Notes under the pieces: model-generated
Seen by the model: only the letters and a program-made list of their open reading frames with translations
Told to the model about the DNA's origin: nothing
Database searches by the model: none
Part shown: positions 62,299 to 64,000 of the stretch, piece after piece
How the letters are laid out: each line of letters starts with the position of its first letter
Numbering within the stretch: position 1 is the stretch's first letter
Source: Pseudomonas kribbensis
GTDB taxonomy: Bacteria; Pseudomonadota; Gammaproteobacteria; Pseudomonadales; Pseudomonadaceae
DNA: 64,000 bases
Direction of reading: 5' to 3'
Assembly (NCBI RefSeq): GCF_003352185.1
Contig: NZ_CP029608.1
Location: 1,488,001 to 1,552,000 of the forward strand
Translations under genes and position numbers: made by a program

Positions 62299-64000
62299 TG
62301 GCCAGCCTCTTTAGGAGTTTCTTTGGTGTCATCCTCGCCAGCGATTTTGCGCTGACCCATGGACGACACAGTGACGAAGAACAGTGGGACCCAGAAGATC
62401 GCCAGGATCGTGGCCGTGAGCATACCGCCAATCACGCCGGTACCGATCGCGTGTTGACTGCCCGAGCCTGCACCGGTGGAGATGGCCAACGGTACAACAC
62501 CGAGGACGAACGCCAGCGAGGTCATGATGATCGGTCGCAGACGCATGCGGCAGGCTTCGATCGCCGCATCGCGCAGACTGCGCCCTTGCTCGTGCAGCTC
62601 CTTGGCGAATTCGACGATCAGAATGGCGTTTTTAGCCGCCAGACCGATGGTCGTCAACAGGCCCACCTGGAAGTACACGTCGTTCGACAGACCGCGCAGG
62701 CTGGTGGCCATCAGCGCACCGATGATCCCCAGTGGCACCACGAGCATGACCGCGATCGGGATCGACCAGCTTTCATACAGCGCCGCCAGACACAGGAACA
62801 CCATCAGCAGCGACAGGGCGTACAGCGCTGGCGCTTGCGAGCCGGACAGACGTTCCTCGTAGGACAGACCGGTCCAGGAAATACCGACACCCGGCGGCAG
62901 CTTGGCAGCAATCGCTTCGACTTCGGCCATCGCTTCACCAGTGGAGTAACCCGGCGCCGGAGAACCGAGGATCTCCATCGCTTCTACACCGTTGTAACGT
63001 GCCAGTTTCGGCGAACCGTAGATCCACTCGCCCTTGGCGAACGCGGAGAACGGAACCATGGTGCCGGCGCTGTTGCGCACGTACCACTTCTTCAGGTCTT
63101 CAGGGCTCATGCGAGCACCGGCCTGACCTTGTACGTAAACCTTCTTCACACGACCGCGGTCGATGAAGTCGTTGACGTAGCTACTGCCGAAGGAGATCGA
63201 CAGGGTGCTGTTGATGTCGGACAGGCTCAAGCCCAGGGCACGGGCCTTCTCGTCGTCGATTTCAAGGTGGTATTGCGGCTCGTCGTTCAGACCGTTCGGA
63301 CGCACCTGGTAGAGCACCTTGCTCTGCGCGGCCATGCCGAGGAACTGGTTACGGGCTTCCATCAGCTTGTCGTGACCGATACCGGCGCGGTCCTGCAGGA
63401 ACACGTCGAAACCGGTGGCGTTACCCAACTCCAGTACGGCTGGTGGGGCGAAAGCAAACACCATCGCATCGCGGAAGCTGAAGAAGTGCTGCTGGGCACG
63501 CTGGGCCAGGGCAAACACGCTGTTGCTCGCGTCACGCTCGTGCCAAGGCTTGAGCATGATGAACGCCAGACCGGAACTCTGGCCGCGACCGGCGAAGTTG
63601 AAGCCGTTCACGGTGAACACCGAGGCTACCGAACTGGATTCTTTATCCAGCAGGTAGGAACGCATTTCATCGATCACCACCTGCGTCCGCTCGGCACTGG
63701 AGCCGGCCGGGGTCTGTACCTGGGCGAACAGTACGCCCTGGTCTTCTTCCGGCAGGAACGCCGTCGGAATGCGGGTGAACAGCCAGATCATGCCGACCAC
63801 GATCAGGATGTACGCCAACAGGTACGGCGCCTTGCGCTGCAGAATGTTGCCGACACCGCGCTCGTAGCTACGAACGCTGCGGTCGAAGTTGCGGTTGAAC
63901 CAGCCGAAGAAACCTTTTTTCGGCGTGCCGTGCTCGCCTTTCGGAATCGCCTTGAGCATGGTTGCGCAGAGTGCCGGGGTGAAGATCAGCGCAACCATTA
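62295..64000 (-). CDS. RND efflux inner-membrane pump (TtgB/MexB/EmhB type), 3' part
   Basis: The C-terminal part (about 568 residues) of a gene whose 5' end lies beyond the window. [16 protein letters not shown] is a helix IV-VI stretch, and the rest comprises the second porter domain ([45 protein letters not shown]) and the last six helices ([69 protein letters not shown], with the conserved Asn/Asp-relay region). The whole protein would be about 1,050 residues. It exports drugs and solvents with the outer-membrane factor gene downstream. Confidence 0.93.
   Translation of the reverse strand, partial: MVALIFTPALCATMLKAIPKGEHGTPKKGFFGWFNRNFDRSVRSYERGVGNILQRKAPYLLAYILIVVGMIWLFTRIPTAFLPEEDQGVLFAQVQTPAGSSAERTQVVIDEMRSYLLDKESSSVASVFTVNGFNFAGRGQSSGLAFIMLKPWHERDASNSVFALAQRAQQHFFSFRDAMVFAFAPPAVLELGNATGFDVFLQDRAGIGHDKLMEARNQFLGMAAQSKVLYQVRPNGLNDEPQYHLEIDDEKARALGLSLSDINSTLSISFGSSYVNDFIDRGRVKKVYVQGQAGARMSPEDLKKWYVRNSAGTMVPFSAFAKGEWIYGSPKLARYNGVEAMEILGSPAPGYSTGEAMAEVEAIAAKLPPGVGISWTGLSYEERLSGSQAPALYALSLLMVFLCLAALYESWSIPIAVMLVVPLGIIGALMATSLRGLSNDVYFQVGLLTTIGLAAKNAILIVEFAKELHEQGRSLRDAAIEACRMRLRPIIMTSLAFVLGVVPLAISTGAGSGSQHAIGTGVIGGMLTATILAIFWVPLFFVTVSSMGQRKIAGEDDTKETPKEAGQ

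Noticed and set aside
1..64000. tRNA, rRNA, CRISPR arrays, insertion sequences, phage genes
   Set aside because: None was recognised in any gap or gene of the window; repeated units found are REP-type and intergenic repeats only.

Overview
The window is a stretch of chromosome from a Pseudomonas, most likely of the P. fluorescens group. This rests on gene content (DinG, RapA, NhaA, a Mex/Ttg-type RND pump, BraC/Liv transporter, OprD-family porin, CcoM), on GC-rich codon use, and on several copies of the palindromic REP sequence (core GTGGGAGCGAGCNTGCTCGC) typical of that group. No rRNA, tRNA, CRISPR array, insertion sequence or phage module was seen. The first base lies upstream of an isochorismatase-like gene and the last lies inside an RND pump gene.

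Layout. 0-6 kb: an isochorismatase-family hydrolase; a leftward operon of two SEC-C proteins, a LEA14-like lipoprotein and a DUF6231 protein; two tandem OmpA-type lipoproteins with a calcium-type Asp repeat; a DUF1145 protein overlapping a secreted collagen-like protein; a CopD-like membrane protein. 6-14.7 kb: dinG, a secreted GH-A (agarase/GH42-like) glycosidase, a class-C beta-lactamase-fold hydrolase, a third OmpA lipoprotein with WxWPFG repeats and a Lys/Ala/Pro tail, pdxH, and a glycine-zipper lipoprotein. 14.7-16.5 kb: an AT-rich insert encoding a colicin E3-type rRNase bacteriocin, its E3/cloacin-type immunity protein and a second small protein. 16.6-26.3 kb: nhaA, a PLP enzyme, an FAD dehydrogenase, a lipoprotein, an SDR/LysR divergent pair, and a four-gene bufferin (DUF2282-DUF692-DUF2063-DoxX) operon. 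26.4-31.4 kb: the branched-chain amino acid ABC transporter operon. 31.7-46.7 kb: a DUF2288 protein, a chromosomal tubulin-like protein, a beta-hydroxyacid dehydrogenase overlapping an MHYT-GGDEF-EAL protein, YkgJ, an MFS transporter, rapA, three small proteins including the cbb3 oxidase subunit CcoM, a Pit phosphate transporter and a long intergenic repeat. 47.2-60.5 kb: a complete protocatechuate branch of the beta-ketoadipate pathway (pcaR, K, I, J, F, H, G, T, B, D, C) with an OprD-type porin. 60.8-64 kb: the outer-membrane factor and the 3' part of the inner-membrane pump gene of an RND efflux system.

How genes work together. PcaK and probably the porin bring in aromatic acids. PcaHG, PcaB, PcaC, PcaD, PcaIJ and PcaF convert protocatechuate to succinyl-CoA and acetyl-CoA. 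PcaR sites with the CGATAATCG-type core stand before pcaR, pcaK and pcaI. The E3-like toxin, its immunity gene and a third gene form a bacteriocin cassette. The DUF2282 precursor, DUF692 enzyme and DUF2063 partner fit the copper-binding bufferin (gig-type) RiPP pathway. The items most worth study are the bacteriocin cassette, the bufferin operon, the tubulin-like protein, and the modular OmpA and collagen-like envelope proteins.
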